Source: Holophagaceae bacterium
Lineage (GTDB): Bacteria > Acidobacteriota > Holophagae > Holophagales > Holophagaceae
Length of the DNA: 40,701 nucleotides
Reading direction: 5' to 3'
NCBI GenBank assembly: GCA_017859955.1
Contig: JAFNAB010000023.1
Span: forward strand, 1 to 40,701
Shown here: positions 1 through 8,342 of the stretch, piece by piece
Layout: every line of letters starts with the position of its first letter
Position numbering within the stretch: position 1 is the stretch's first letter
Translations under genes and position numbers: made by a program
Notes under the pieces: generated by a model
Database searches by the model: none
The model's input: the letters and a program-made list of their open reading frames with translations, nothing else
What the model was told of the DNA's origin: nothing

Positions 1-123
1 GGAAAGAACCTGGATCCCGTTGCGCTTGAGGGTGGCGGTCGCAGAATCCCGGCCATCGGCCACGATGACGCCTTCCTGCAGCTCGCCGAGCCGATTCTTG
101 CCTTTCCACACAAACGCTGGCAT
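1..123 (-). CDS. pilC: Type IV pilus inner-membrane platform protein PilC, N-terminal fragment
   Basis: Only the first 41 codons lie in the window; the gene continues past its left edge. PilC/GspF proteins are polytopic inner-membrane platforms on which the PilB and PilT motors act. The visible start, MPAFVWKGKNRLGELQEG followed by an alanine-rich stretch with DGRDSATATL and NGIQVLS, matches the family's N-terminal pattern of an F-x-[YW]-K-G opening, an E-G turn and a later R-x-G-[IL]. On the minus strand a GGAAGAGG Shine-Dalgarno lies five bases before the ATG. It follows pilT by 65 bp in the order pilB-pilT-pilC, a common type IV pilus arrangement. Too little is visible to test for membrane segments. 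Confidence 0.85.
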   Translation of the reverse strand, partial: MPAFVWKGKNRLGELQEGVIVADGRDSATATLKRNGIQVLS

Positions 124-188
124 GGGCACCTCTTCCAAAATTGATGGCTAGGCTAAGGATAGGACCCTATTTACGACTTGTGAAGCGA

Positions 189-1367
189 TCAGGTGTATTT
201 AATGTTGGGATTGCGTCCCCCAAGAACACTTGACGCAGCGCCTTTGGGAGCGGGAGCGGGATTGGAAGAAGCCGTGCCAACCCCACGATTGATGAGTTCT
301 CGCAGCTCGTCCGGGTTGCTGGAGTAGGTGAGGGCCACTTCCTGGGTGATATCTCCCTTGAGGACCAGGTCGGAGAGGCTCTGGTTGTATGTCTGCATCC
401 CGTACTTCAACTGCCCCGTCTGCATCATGCTGTAGATCTGGTGAACCTTGTCTTCACGGATCAGGTTCCGGATGGCAGGGTTGGGAATCATGACTTCGAT
501 AGCCAGGGCCCTGCCCTTGCCGCTGGACTTGGGGATGAGGGACTGGCAGACAACACCCTCCAGCACCAGGGAGAGCTGGGCCCTGACCTGGGGCTGCTGG
601 TGCGCCGGGAAGACATCAATCAGACGGTTGATGGTCTGGACGCAAGAACTGGTGTGCAGAGTGCCGAAGGTCAGATGGCCGGTTTCGGCGATGGTCAGAG
701 CGGACTCGATGGTTTCCAGATCCCGCAACTCACCCACCAGCACCACATCAGGATCCTGACGCAGGGCGGACCGCAGTGCTTTCTTGAAGCTGTGGGTATC
801 CGCGTGGATCTCCCGCTGGTTCACCAGACTGCGCTTGTGATGGTGAACGTATTCAACGGGATCCTCGATCGTGAGGATATGAAGAGGTTCGGTGTCGTTG
901 ATGCGGTCCACCATGGCGGCGAGGGTCGTGGACTTGCCTGAACCCGTGACCCCCGTCACGAGGACCAAGCCCCGAGGCTTGTCGCAAAGGGACTGGACGA
1001 TCGTGGGGAGTCCCAACTGATCAAAGGACCGGATGTTCTCAGGAATCGTCCGGAAACATCCCGCCGTAGCACCACGCTGGTTGAACACATTGGCCCGGAA
1101 ACGGGAAATACCCTGGAGACCGAAGGAGAAGTCCACCTCCAGGTCTTCCTCCAGGCGGTGCTTCTGCTGGTCGGTCATCACGCCGTAGCAGAGCCAGCGC
1201 GTCTGAGCAGCGTCCAGGGGGGGCAGCTTGAGAGGCACCATCCTTCCGTCAATCCGGATCTGGGGCGCCGAATCGGTCGTGATGTGGAGATCGGTCCCCC
1301 CGTACTCCACCATCGTACGAAGCAACTGCTGAAGTGGAACTACGTAACTGGCTCCATTGTCTGACAT
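189..1367 (-). CDS. pilT: Type IV pilus retraction ATPase PilT
   Basis: A hexameric cytoplasmic ATPase that powers pilus disassembly and twitching. The 392 residues show a Walker A (GVTGSGKST, residues 139-147), an Asp box with LTIEDPVEY near 166-174, a Walker B (DVVLVGELRD, about 207-216), a His box GTLHTS near 235-240, and the AIRNLIRE signature near residue 300 that marks PilT rather than PilB. There is no N-terminal MshEN domain, also as expected for PilT. A GGAGGGGG ribosome site precedes the ATG, and pilB ends 15 bp upstream, so the two are very probably cotranscribed. The C-terminus carries a proline/alanine-rich tail of about 35 residues that is probably disordered. PilU is the main alternative, but gene order favours PilT. 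Confidence 0.95.
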   Translation of the reverse strand: MSDNGASYVVPLQQLLRTMVEYGGTDLHITTDSAPQIRIDGRMVPLKLPPLDAAQTRWLCYGVMTDQQKHRLEEDLEVDFSFGLQGISRFRANVFNQRGATAGCFRTIPENIRSFDQLGLPTIVQSLCDKPRGLVLVTGVTGSGKSTTLAAMVDRINDTEPLHILTIEDPVEYVHHHKRSLVNQREIHADTHSFKKALRSALRQDPDVVLVGELRDLETIESALTIAETGHLTFGTLHTSSCVQTINRLIDVFPAHQQPQVRAQLSLVLEGVVCQSLIPKSSGKGRALAIEVMIPNPAIRNLIREDKVHQIYSMMQTGQLKYGMQTYNQSLSDLVLKGDITQEVALTYSSNPDELRELINRGVGTASSNPAPAPKGAASSVLGGRNPNIKYT

Positions 1368-1382
1368 GGGAACCCCCTCCCC

Positions 1383-3212
1383 TTATAGAACGGTTTCTCG
1401 GACGATTTCCTCGATATTTGTCACTCCATCGATTACTTTTCGGCAACCCGAACGCCGGAGAGTAATCATGCCTTCCTTGACAGCCTGTTCACGAAGCTCC
1501 ATGGCCGAGGCGCCCGTTAAGACCATATCACGCAGGGTTTCAGACATTTCCAGAACTTCGTAGAGGCCGACGCGGCCCTTGAGCCCCTTCTTGTTGCAGA
1601 TCTCGCACCCCATGCCCTTGTAGACGGTGACCCCCTTGGCCACCTCCTCCTCGGTGAAGCCAACCTTGAGAAGGGCTTCCGGAGGAGGCTGGTGGGGATC
1701 CGGGGCCTTGCAGTTCGAGCAGAGTCGGCGCACCAGGCGCTGGGCGCAGATGATATTGACCGAGGTCGCCACAAGGAAGGGTTCCACACCCATGTTCATG
1801 AGACGGCTGATGGTGCTGGGAGCATCATTGGTATGAAGAGTCGACAAAACAAGGTGCCCCGTCAGGGAGGCCTTGATGGCAATCTCAGCGGTTTCAAAGT
1901 CCCGGATCTCGCCCACCAGGATGATATTGGGATCCTGCCGGAGGAAGGAGCGCAGGGCGGCGGCAAAGTTGAGGCCGATCTGCTCCTTCATCTGCACCTG
2001 GTTGATGCCGGCGAAGTTGAACTCGACGGGATCCTCGGCGGTCATGATGTTGACGTCCACCTGATTCAGCTTGGCGATGGACGAGTAAAGGGTGTTGGTC
2101 TTGCCCGATCCTGTAGGTCCGGTCACCAGCACCATGCCGTAGGGCTTGGAGATCTGCCGATCCCAGGCCACCAGGCTTTCAGGTTCGAAGCCCAGCTTCG
2201 TGAGGTCCAGCATGAGCTTGTCGCTGTCCAGAAGGCGGAGAACGATCTTCTCCCCGAAGAGACAGGGGAGGATGGACACACGGTAGTCGATGACCTTGTT
2301 CTGACCCGAAAGATTCACCCTCAGCTTGATGCGCCCGTCCTGAGGGAGGCGTTTCTCAGCGATGTTGAGCTTGGCCAGGATCTTGATGCGGGAGGTGACA
2401 GGATCCTTCAACTTCAGGTTGGGCCGCATCACCTCCATCAGGAGGCCGTCGATGCGGTAGCGGATGCGGTAGCTCTTCTCGTAAGGCTCCAGGTGAATAT
2501 CCGAGGCCCCCTTCCGGATGGCATCAATGAGCACCATGTTCACGAGGCGCACCACCGGAGCATCCTCGCTGCCCTTCATGAGGGCCGCGGCGCTGATATT
2601 CTCCTCGTCCTCATCCAAGGTGGCATATTCCGTATCCACGTCGGAAAGCTCGTCCTCCATGGCTTTGAGATCCAGGGCGGCGTCCATGGCCCCATCGTCG
2701 ACGTGGGGGCCCTTATGGGGCTGACGCCCATCCTTGGGCGCCGCAGGGCGCGCTGTTCCCTCCTCCCGGAGTTTCAGGGCGCTGGATCCGCCATAGTATT
2801 GCTCGATAGCCTTGACGAGACCCATCTCGGAGGAGACCACCGGATCGATGTTGTAGCCCGTATGGAAGCGGACATCGTCCATGGCGAAGATGTCCGTGGG
2901 GTCGGACATGGCCAGGGTCAATACATTCCCGCTCCTCTGCAGGGGAAGCACCTTGTGTTTGAAGGCCAGGTCCGCCGGCACCAGGGCGATCACCGCGCCC
3001 TCGATAGGGGGCCACTGTTCCAGGTCTGCTGCCGGGACACCGTACTGCATTCCCAGGAAACTCACGATGTCCTGGTCAGAACAATAGCCCTGGCGAACCA
3101 CGATGCTGCCGAGTTTACCGCCCTCCCGACGCTGGATCCGGATCGACTCCTCCAGTTGGGAGTCGGTGATGAGTTGCGCTTTCACAAGCATTTCGCCGAG
3201 CTTGCTGGCCAA
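1383..3212 (-). CDS. pilB: Type IV pilus assembly ATPase PilB with N-terminal MshEN domain
   Basis: An extension motor that drives pilin polymerisation at the inner membrane. The frame is open from a GTG at 3251, but that has no ribosome site. A TTG at 3212 is preceded by GGAGG five bases upstream and opens directly into the conserved LASKLGEMLV helix, so I choose it (609 aa). Residues about 1-60 form an MshEN/T2SSE-N domain in which KLGSIVVRQG...L..Q fits the c-di-GMP-binding pattern LG-x5-G-x6-[LI]-x3-L-x2-Q. The motor domain has Walker A GPTGSGKTN (catalytic Lys371), LTAEDPVEF-type Asp box (here MTAEDPVEF), Walker B IILVGEIRD and STLHTND. A four-Cys zinc site (CSNC and CEIC) lies near residues 495-545, as in PilB/GspE. 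It is divergent from the gene at 3309 and first in pilB-pilT-pilC. Confidence 0.95.
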   Translation of the reverse strand: MASKLGEMLVKAQLITDSQLEESIRIQRREGGKLGSIVVRQGYCSDQDIVSFLGMQYGVPAADLEQWPPIEGAVIALVPADLAFKHKVLPLQRSGNVLTLAMSDPTDIFAMDDVRFHTGYNIDPVVSSEMGLVKAIEQYYGGSSALKLREEGTARPAAPKDGRQPHKGPHVDDGAMDAALDLKAMEDELSDVDTEYATLDEDEENISAAALMKGSEDAPVVRLVNMVLIDAIRKGASDIHLEPYEKSYRIRYRIDGLLMEVMRPNLKLKDPVTSRIKILAKLNIAEKRLPQDGRIKLRVNLSGQNKVIDYRVSILPCLFGEKIVLRLLDSDKLMLDLTKLGFEPESLVAWDRQISKPYGMVLVTGPTGSGKTNTLYSSIAKLNQVDVNIMTAEDPVEFNFAGINQVQMKEQIGLNFAAALRSFLRQDPNIILVGEIRDFETAEIAIKASLTGHLVLSTLHTNDAPSTISRLMNMGVEPFLVATSVNIICAQRLVRRLCSNCKAPDPHQPPPEALLKVGFTEEEVAKGVTVYKGMGCEICNKKGLKGRVGLYEVLEMSETLRDMVLTGASAMELREQAVKEGMITLRRSGCRKVIDGVTNIEEIVRETVL

Positions 3213-3273
3213 TGACGCCTCCGGAACCTGGAATTGTCGGCATTCTAACACCCAGTCAAGGATATCGCCGCAT

Positions 3274-3302
3274 CTGGCACAAATTCATGGACCAGCTATG
3301 CT
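3274..3302 (+). promoter_or_regulatory. Predicted promoter giving a leaderless transcript of the 3309 gene
   Basis: A -10 box TATGCT (3297-3302) and a -35 box CTGGCA (3274-3279, four of six matches to TTGACA) are separated by 17 bp. The ATG at 3309 follows the -10 box after exactly six bases, so transcription should begin at or within a base of the start codon. No Shine-Dalgarno sequence lies between, which agrees with a leaderless mRNA. This is inferred from sequence only. Confidence 0.5.
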
Positions 3303-3308
3303 TTGGGC

Positions 3309-5273
3309 ATGTCCCTGTCAAGACCTCCCCATCAGCGCATGGATCTGGTCCGGGAGCTCATTCGCGAGAAGGGGCTCTCCCGCCTGGATCTCGAGCTATT
3401 GGATGAGATAATCCGCCTTGGTGGCGGGGATCTGATGCCCCTGCTCGATCAGGTCCAGCCCGCAGGGTCGGATCTAGTGGAGTCCCAACCCCTGCTCAGG
3501 CTGCGTCGCGCCTTCGGCCTTTTCCTATCCTTCCTCAACCAGTTCTCGGACAAGCGCCTTGGCGAAGCAAGACCGGCCATGGGATTGGTCCTGCAGCACA
3601 GCCTGGGACACCTTGTACAGCTGGCCCAGACGGCCCACCGCGCCCTTCTGAGCCACCACCAGGAGCCGGAATGGGTGATCCAGCTACTGGATCTCATCGC
3701 CAGCCTGCGAACCATGTCCTCCTCCATGAGTGCTGGAGAAGAGGCCTGCAATTCCGAGCTGTGGGTCTCCTTCCTTCAGGAGAGCCGTGACCTCTTCAGG
3801 AACCTTTTCCAGGTGCTTGAGGAGGATCCCGGGGGCGCCGCCATGGTGGAGCGCATCAATCAGCAGATCAAGGGGCTTAATCGCGCCTTAAGCAGCAAGT
3901 CCGGCCGACCGCTGGAATCCATCCGGAAGCTGGAGGCCCTCCTGGCAAGCGCGCTTCCAGAAAATACCCGACGCCTTGCAGAACCCCTCCTCCTGGTTCA
4001 GTACGTCCTCACCAGCCTTCGGATCAGCCTGTTCAGACCCCTGGACCGTGGAATCCACTGGCCCGCCGTGGAGCAGGTCCGGGGAAGCCTTCAGTGGCTC
4101 TGGAACCACCTGGGCTGGTCCCTGCCCCGGATCGAGGAGGCCCTCCTGGCCCAGAAACTCCCGGAGGAGGTCCGGACCCTCCTGAAGCACTTGCGCAAAG
4201 ATCACCCTCCCGCCTTCAAGATCGTGGCCCGGGCCCTGGCCAGCCATCTTGCCCTCCTGGCCCTGGTGGAGCAGATGGAGCCGGCGGCCAACGCCTCCAC
4301 CCAGGAGCGCTATGCCCTGGTGCCCATCTTCTACATCATCGAGACCGAACTGGGGCGCCTGGCGGACCGGGTCTACCACCCCCGCGTGGCGGACCACCTG
4401 GCCAAGGGAAGCGAGGAGGTTCTGCTCCTTGGCGCCTTCCTGCGGCAGGCCGTGCTTTCACTCCTCCAGGACCAGGCCACCATCCGCAGCATGCTTCAGC
4501 CCCCCTTGGTCAACAACGATGCCGACCAGCTGGCCAGCACGCTGGACAACCTCAAAGCCCTCCTCCAGAGCCATCAGCGGGTCCTGATGGCGGACCTGGT
4601 GGGCCTCTTCTCCCCCGAACTCCGGAAGCGTCTCTTCCCCGATTCCCCTTCCCTGGCAGAGGAAGGCGACCGGCTGCGCCAGAGGCTCTTCCGCCTCTGG
4701 GAGCACCTGGATCCCACCTACCAGCAGATCCAGGTGCATCAGGAGCTCGGGGATATGCCTCGGCTCGCCCTCGCCCTTGCCCAGGCCCAGAGCCGGGTCA
4801 TGGCCTTCCGGCGCAGCCCGGAATTCCTCCTCATCCGGAGCCAGGACCGCCTGGAGTTCGAGCGACTGGCCTCCCAGCTCATGCGCACCCTGGACTCCCC
4901 GGAGGATATCGGCCAGGCCCTTGGGGACGCCACGGAACTGGTGGGAGAGGTCCTTCGCTTCCTGGACATCTTCCTTCTGAGGATCAACGGCCGGGTACCC
5001 CTGATCCGCCTGGACCTGACCCACGCCCAGGAGGCACTCAGGATCAGCCTCGCACTCCAAGCGGGCCTGGAGCCGAGTCCAGAACGAACCCGTGCGACTC
5101 ATCAACTCATTCAGATCGCCAAGTCCTTGGGAGTCAGGGATCCACAGACCGTTAACCTGCTCAAGCGCTGGGTGCGATCTGAAAGGGGGGGACGGGATGT
5201 GCTGCCATCCATTGAGGCCCTGGGCTCCCACCTGAAGCACCTGTCCGCACGCCTTGAATCCGCCATGAATTGA
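3309..5273 (+). CDS. Large all-helical cytoplasmic protein of unknown function
   Basis: I do not recognise a family for this 654-residue protein. It is leucine-rich, with amphipathic helical stretches throughout, no signal peptide, no membrane segment, no Cys pair and no nucleotide-binding motif. The composition suggests a helical-repeat or bundle scaffold. The frame opens at a TTG at 3303, but the ATG at 3309 sits six bases after a TATGCT -10 box with no ribosome site, so I choose the ATG as a leaderless start. It is divergent from pilB, and the GGDEF gene starts six bases after its stop with its ribosome site GAGGT across the stop codon, so the two are probably translationally coupled. A role in pilus or c-di-GMP control is inference from position only. 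Confidence 0.8.
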   Translation: MSLSRPPHQRMDLVRELIREKGLSRLDLELLDEIIRLGGGDLMPLLDQVQPAGSDLVESQPLLRLRRAFGLFLSFLNQFSDKRLGEARPAMGLVLQHSLGHLVQLAQTAHRALLSHHQEPEWVIQLLDLIASLRTMSSSMSAGEEACNSELWVSFLQESRDLFRNLFQVLEEDPGGAAMVERINQQIKGLNRALSSKSGRPLESIRKLEALLASALPENTRRLAEPLLLVQYVLTSLRISLFRPLDRGIHWPAVEQVRGSLQWLWNHLGWSLPRIEEALLAQKLPEEVRTLLKHLRKDHPPAFKIVARALASHLALLALVEQMEPAANASTQERYALVPIFYIIETELGRLADRVYHPRVADHLAKGSEEVLLLGAFLRQAVLSLLQDQATIRSMLQPPLVNNDADQLASTLDNLKALLQSHQRVLMADLVGLFSPELRKRLFPDSPSLAEEGDRLRQRLFRLWEHLDPTYQQIQVHQELGDMPRLALALAQAQSRVMAFRRSPEFLLIRSQDRLEFERLASQLMRTLDSPEDIGQALGDATELVGEVLRFLDIFLLRINGRVPLIRLDLTHAQEALRISLALQAGLEPSPERTRATHQLIQIAKSLGVRDPQTVNLLKRWVRSERGGRDVLPSIEALGSHLKHLSARLESAMN

Positions 5274-5279
5274 GGTCAA

Positions 5280-6422
5280 ATGACCACCGTACACCTCCAG
5301 GAAATGCTGCCAAGCCCCCAGACGGCGATGCTGCGGGAGGCCTTGGCTGCCTGGGGTATCACCGTATCGGAGGGGCCCGGGGAAGGCACCCTCATCCTGG
5401 TGGGCGATCGTCCTGACCCGAGGCATATCCCCATGGAGGGCACCGAAATCCTGTGGTGGGTCGCGGGGGGTACCCCGGAGGAAGTCAGCGATGTGCTCTC
5501 CCGGCGCCCCGGGTGGGTCATCCGACAGGAGAGCCCCATGGAATCCGTTCGTGAGGCTCTGGAACACCTGCGGAACCGCGATCTGGGCAGCGAGGGGTGG
5601 CTGCGGCAGATGCTGCACCTCGCCACCCTTGAAGAGTTGCTGCGACCCATCCTGGCTCGGGCCATCAAGCTTTCAAAGGCGCGGGCCGGTGCCATCTGGA
5701 TCCGGGAAGAAGGCACCTTCTATCAGCGAGTAGGCGAAGGCTTTCCGGAAGCCCCCATCTCTCTGCAGGAAGGGGCCAACCTGGTCCAGGAGGGTCAAGC
5801 CTGGCTCCTGTGCCCCGGAGAGCAGGTGGCCCTCCTGCGACTGCGGGAAGCCCAGGGGGACCCCCAGCAGTTCCTGGGATTCATCAAGGACGTGGAAGAA
5901 CTCATGGTGACCGCCTGGCAATTGGAGCACAGCAGGTCCCTGTCCTTCCGGGACGACCTGACCGTGGCCCAAAACCGGCGATGCCTGGAAGCGGAGCTTC
6001 CCCAGGCGATCCGCGATGCTGCCTCCCGTAAGGAACCCATCTCCCTGCTCTTCCTGGACGTGGACAACCTCAAGGCCCTCAATAGTCGTTTCGGTCATCC
6101 AACGGGCAGCCGGGTCCTCACGACGGTCGCCAGGGAAGCCCACCAGATGATCCGCGCCCAGGACCGCCTCTACCGCTACGGTGGCGACGAGTTCTGCATC
6201 CTCATGCCCGGCACCCAGCCCCAGGGCGCGGCCAAGCTCGGGGAACGCCTCATCCGGCGACTGACCGAGCCGACGCCCGAGGGCATTCCCATCAGCGTAA
6301 GCATCGGGATCGCCTCCTATCCGGCCCATGCCGATGGTGCGGACCATCTGCTGGAAAGAGCCGATCGGGCCCTGTTCAAGGCCAAGGACGAGGGCAAGGG
6401 TCGGGTGGTGGTCGCCAGTTAA
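5280..6422 (+). CDS. Diguanylate cyclase (GGDEF) with receiver-like and GAF-like N-terminus
   Basis: Makes c-di-GMP from two GTP. The 380-residue protein ends in a complete GGDEF domain: DDLTVAQNRR near residue 222, LFLDVDNLKALN (metal-binding Asp), the signature GGDEF at 301-305, and an RAQD inhibitory I-site at 292-295, exactly five residues before it. The enzyme should therefore be active and product-inhibited. Residues about 1-95 look like a degenerate receiver or Rossmann domain, and about 105-215 look like a GAF-type sensor; both assignments are by pattern only. No membrane segment is seen. It follows the helical protein at 3309 and lies opposite pilB, whose N-terminal domain probably binds c-di-GMP, so local signalling to the pilus motor is plausible. 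The 90-bp repeats begin at its stop codon. Confidence 0.92.
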   Translation: MTTVHLQEMLPSPQTAMLREALAAWGITVSEGPGEGTLILVGDRPDPRHIPMEGTEILWWVAGGTPEEVSDVLSRRPGWVIRQESPMESVREALEHLRNRDLGSEGWLRQMLHLATLEELLRPILARAIKLSKARAGAIWIREEGTFYQRVGEGFPEAPISLQEGANLVQEGQAWLLCPGEQVALLRLREAQGDPQQFLGFIKDVEELMVTAWQLEHSRSLSFRDDLTVAQNRRCLEAELPQAIRDAASRKEPISLLFLDVDNLKALNSRFGHPTGSRVLTTVAREAHQMIRAQDRLYRYGGDEFCILMPGTQPQGAAKLGERLIRRLTEPTPEGIPISVSIGIASYPAHADGADHLLERADRALFKAKDEGKGRVVVAS

Positions 6423-6627
6423 TGCCAAGCCAGGGGACCGCCCGGGCCCCTGCGGGCCCTCTGCGTCCCCCGGACCCCGCTCCTCGCTCGGCACAGCCGA
6501 GCTCCTCGCCTATGCCAAGCCAGGGGACCGCCTGGGCCCCTGCGGGCCCTCTGCGTCCCCCGGACCCCGCTCCTCGCTCGGCACAGCCGAGCTCCTCGCC
6601 TATGCCAAGCCAGGGGACCGCCCGGGC
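6422..6627. repeat. 90-bp GC-rich tandem repeat, 2.3 copies, between convergent genes
   Basis: Two full units (6422-6511 and 6512-6601) and a 26-bp partial third unit (6602-6627) repeat with a period of exactly 90 bp. Units one and two differ at one base (C at 6443, T at 6533). The array begins on the last base of the GGDEF stop codon and ends on the first base of the holB stop codon, so it fills the convergent gap exactly. Each full unit holds a perfect 7-bp hairpin (GCTCGGC-ACA-GCCGAGC at 6486-6502 and 6576-6592) and a GGGCCC-CTGC-GGGCCC inverted repeat. The 30-codon period leaves both strands open in some frames, but no start or homology supports a protein. It may act as a two-way terminator or barrier. 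Confidence 0.93.
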
Positions 6628-7619
6628 TAGCGGAAGGTTGCCGCCACGGAACGCAGGAGAGGTTCGGGGGCTGGGTTGCGGGTCAGGTTCCGCATGGCCT
6701 CGAACACCGCGGCCTGAGGGCGGCGGAGCTCCACCGTGCCCTGGGCGATGGCCTCCACGGAACCTTTCCAAGGTTCGAGACGCAGCGTCTTGCCCTCCCG
6801 CCGTCGTCCCACATCCAGGAGGACCAGGAGCAGCAACTCCAAGGCCTGGCCCACCTGTTCACCCTGGGCCTGGGAGGAGTCCTTGTCCGGCAGCAAGGAT
6901 CCTGCGACATTCGCAAAAGCCACTCCGGTCAGGAGTTCCATCCACGCCTCCGCCTGGGCACGAGCCCGTTGGAAGGCCGCGGGGTCCAGATATCTCAGGG
7001 TTCCCCCGGACAGGGCCAGCCAGGCATCCAGATCGGAGGGGGCCCAGCCGGCCTTCAGGGCGACCTCGGAAAGATCCGAGGGGGCCAGAGGCTGGAAGGG
7101 AATGCGCTCGCAACGGGAACGGATGGTCTGAAGCACCGCTTCTGGGCGATGGGTGACCAGCAGGAAGCGGGTCCCCTCAGGAGGTTCCTCCAGGGTCTTA
7201 AGCAGAATGTTGGCGCTGAAGCTGTTCAGGCGATGGGCATCCTCGATCAGGATCCAACGATGGCAGCCGGGGGGGGGCGCCTGGTGCGCCCAACGGATGA
7301 CACCGCCTTCCACCAGGTCGTCATCCCGGATGGCGCCGATCCGGATGAGCCCGGCCTTGCCTTCCGGAGCGATGCGAAGCAGGTTGGGCAACTCCACCGG
7401 CAGGGGGTCCGTCTCGAAGAGCCTGCAGCCTTCACAGACACCACAGGCGCAGCGACGGAGGCAGAGCTCTCGCTGGGGGAGCTCAAGAGCAACCCGCCGC
7501 TTCCCGATCCCATCGGGGCCCGCCAGGAGCAGGGAGCCCGACAGGCGCCCGGATTCCAGGCGATCCAGGAGCCTCTGGCGGACGGGCAGGTGCCCCTTAA
7601 GCCCAGGATGGAACATCAC
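6627..7619 (-). CDS. holB: DNA polymerase III delta-prime subunit (clamp loader)
   Basis: An AAA+ clamp-loader subunit that works with DnaX and HolA to load the sliding clamp. The 330-residue protein shows a P-loop-like GPDGIGKRR (residues 34-42), the cysteine cluster of the clamp-loader zinc module (CACGVCEGC with Cys53 and Cys57 before it), a WILIEDAHRL Walker B-like strand, and the SRC sensor-1 motif in IRSRCERI. It starts at a GTG whose last two bases overlap the tmk stop (GTGA); an ATG one codon later is also possible. The tmk-holB pair is a well-known conserved arrangement, which strengthens the call. Its stop codon abuts the 90-bp repeat array. Confidence 0.92.
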   Translation of the reverse strand: MMFHPGLKGHLPVRQRLLDRLESGRLSGSLLLAGPDGIGKRRVALELPQRELCLRRCACGVCEGCRLFETDPLPVELPNLLRIAPEGKAGLIRIGAIRDDDLVEGGVIRWAHQAPPPGCHRWILIEDAHRLNSFSANILLKTLEEPPEGTRFLLVTHRPEAVLQTIRSRCERIPFQPLAPSDLSEVALKAGWAPSDLDAWLALSGGTLRYLDPAAFQRARAQAEAWMELLTGVAFANVAGSLLPDKDSSQAQGEQVGQALELLLLVLLDVGRRREGKTLRLEPWKGSVEAIAQGTVELRRPQAAVFEAMRNLTRNPAPEPLLRSVAATFR

Positions 7620-8281
7620 TCTACCGGGTGGCCGGAACTTCGGAGCAGGGGAGTGAGGTGGGCCCAGATGGCTTCATGCACCTCTTCGGGAGTGCGGTCC
7701 GCGGGCACCAGGGCGACCCGCTGGGAGTCGCGCTGGGCGATGGCGAGGAAACGCTTCCGGACCCGGGTATGGAATTCCAGGGTTTCGTTATCGAAGCGGG
7801 TCTCCTTGAAGGTCTCTCCCGCAGCGGCATTCCGGACACGGACCCGTTCAAGCGACTCGGCCGGCTCCATGTCCAGGACGAGGGTCATGTGGGGTCGGAG
7901 GCGCCCGAGGACCACCTCGCCCAGCTTGTCCATGGTGGCCTCAGGGATCCCCTGCGCCCCTTGATAGGCGCGGGTCGAATCCTCGAAGCGATCCACGAGG
8001 ATGAGGCGTCCAGCCTCGAGGGCAGGGCGGATAACCGTGGCGATATGCTGAGCACGGTCAGCATAGAAAAGCAGCAGCTCGGATTCTGGACACCACTTCT
8101 CCCCGGAGGCGTGTGGGGACAGAAGCAGCGTGCGCAGCTCCCGGCCCAAGGGCGTGCCCCCGGGCTCCTTGGAGACCAGGGCTGGAACACCAATCCCCAC
8201 CAGCCGCTTCAATAGCATCTGGATCTGAGTGGACTTCCCGGCGCCTTCAACGCCCTCAATCGTGATGAACAATCCAGCCAA
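7616..8281 (-). CDS. tmk: Thymidylate kinase
   Basis: Phosphorylates dTMP to dTDP in the cytoplasm, on the route to dTTP. The 221 residues contain the P-loop EGVEGAGKST (9-18), the DR[FY] motif in VDRFEDSTRAYQG (dTMP-binding region), the KEPGGT segment typical of bacterial Tmk, and a lid region. Length is normal for the family. The start is a TTG preceded by GGAGG four bases upstream; no ATG is available near it. It overlaps holB by four bases. A TATGCT promoter element on the same strand lies about 30 bp upstream. Confidence 0.95.
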   Translation of the reverse strand: MAGLFITIEGVEGAGKSTQIQMLLKRLVGIGVPALVSKEPGGTPLGRELRTLLLSPHASGEKWCPESELLLFYADRAQHIATVIRPALEAGRLILVDRFEDSTRAYQGAQGIPEATMDKLGEVVLGRLRPHMTLVLDMEPAESLERVRVRNAAAGETFKETRFDNETLEFHTRVRKRFLAIAQRDSQRVALVPADRTPEEVHEAIWAHLTPLLRSSGHPVE

Positions 8282-8308
8282 ACAGCCTCCAGTAACAGCG
8301 TGGTCCTA

Positions 8309-8337
8309 AGCATACCCTGAGGCGGGCCAGCTGGCAT
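8309..8337 (-). promoter_or_regulatory. Predicted sigma-70-type promoter of tmk-holB
   Basis: Reading the minus strand, a -35 box ATGCCA (8337-8332, four of six matches) is followed after 17 bp by a -10 box TATGCT (8314-8309). The implied start is near 8302, giving a leader of about 20 bases that holds the GGAGG site of tmk. The same TATGCT box appears in the divergent promoter for the 8396 gene and before the 3309 gene. Confidence 0.45.
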
Positions 8338-8342
8338 CGTGC

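Noticed and set aside
1692..3215. A 507-residue open frame on the plus strand
   Set aside because: Antisense to pilB, with no ribosome site and no domain.
6422..7156. An open frame through the 90-bp repeats
   Set aside because: The period of 90 keeps frames open on both strands, the product is P/A/S-rich without homology, and no ribosome site is present. It also runs antisense to holB.
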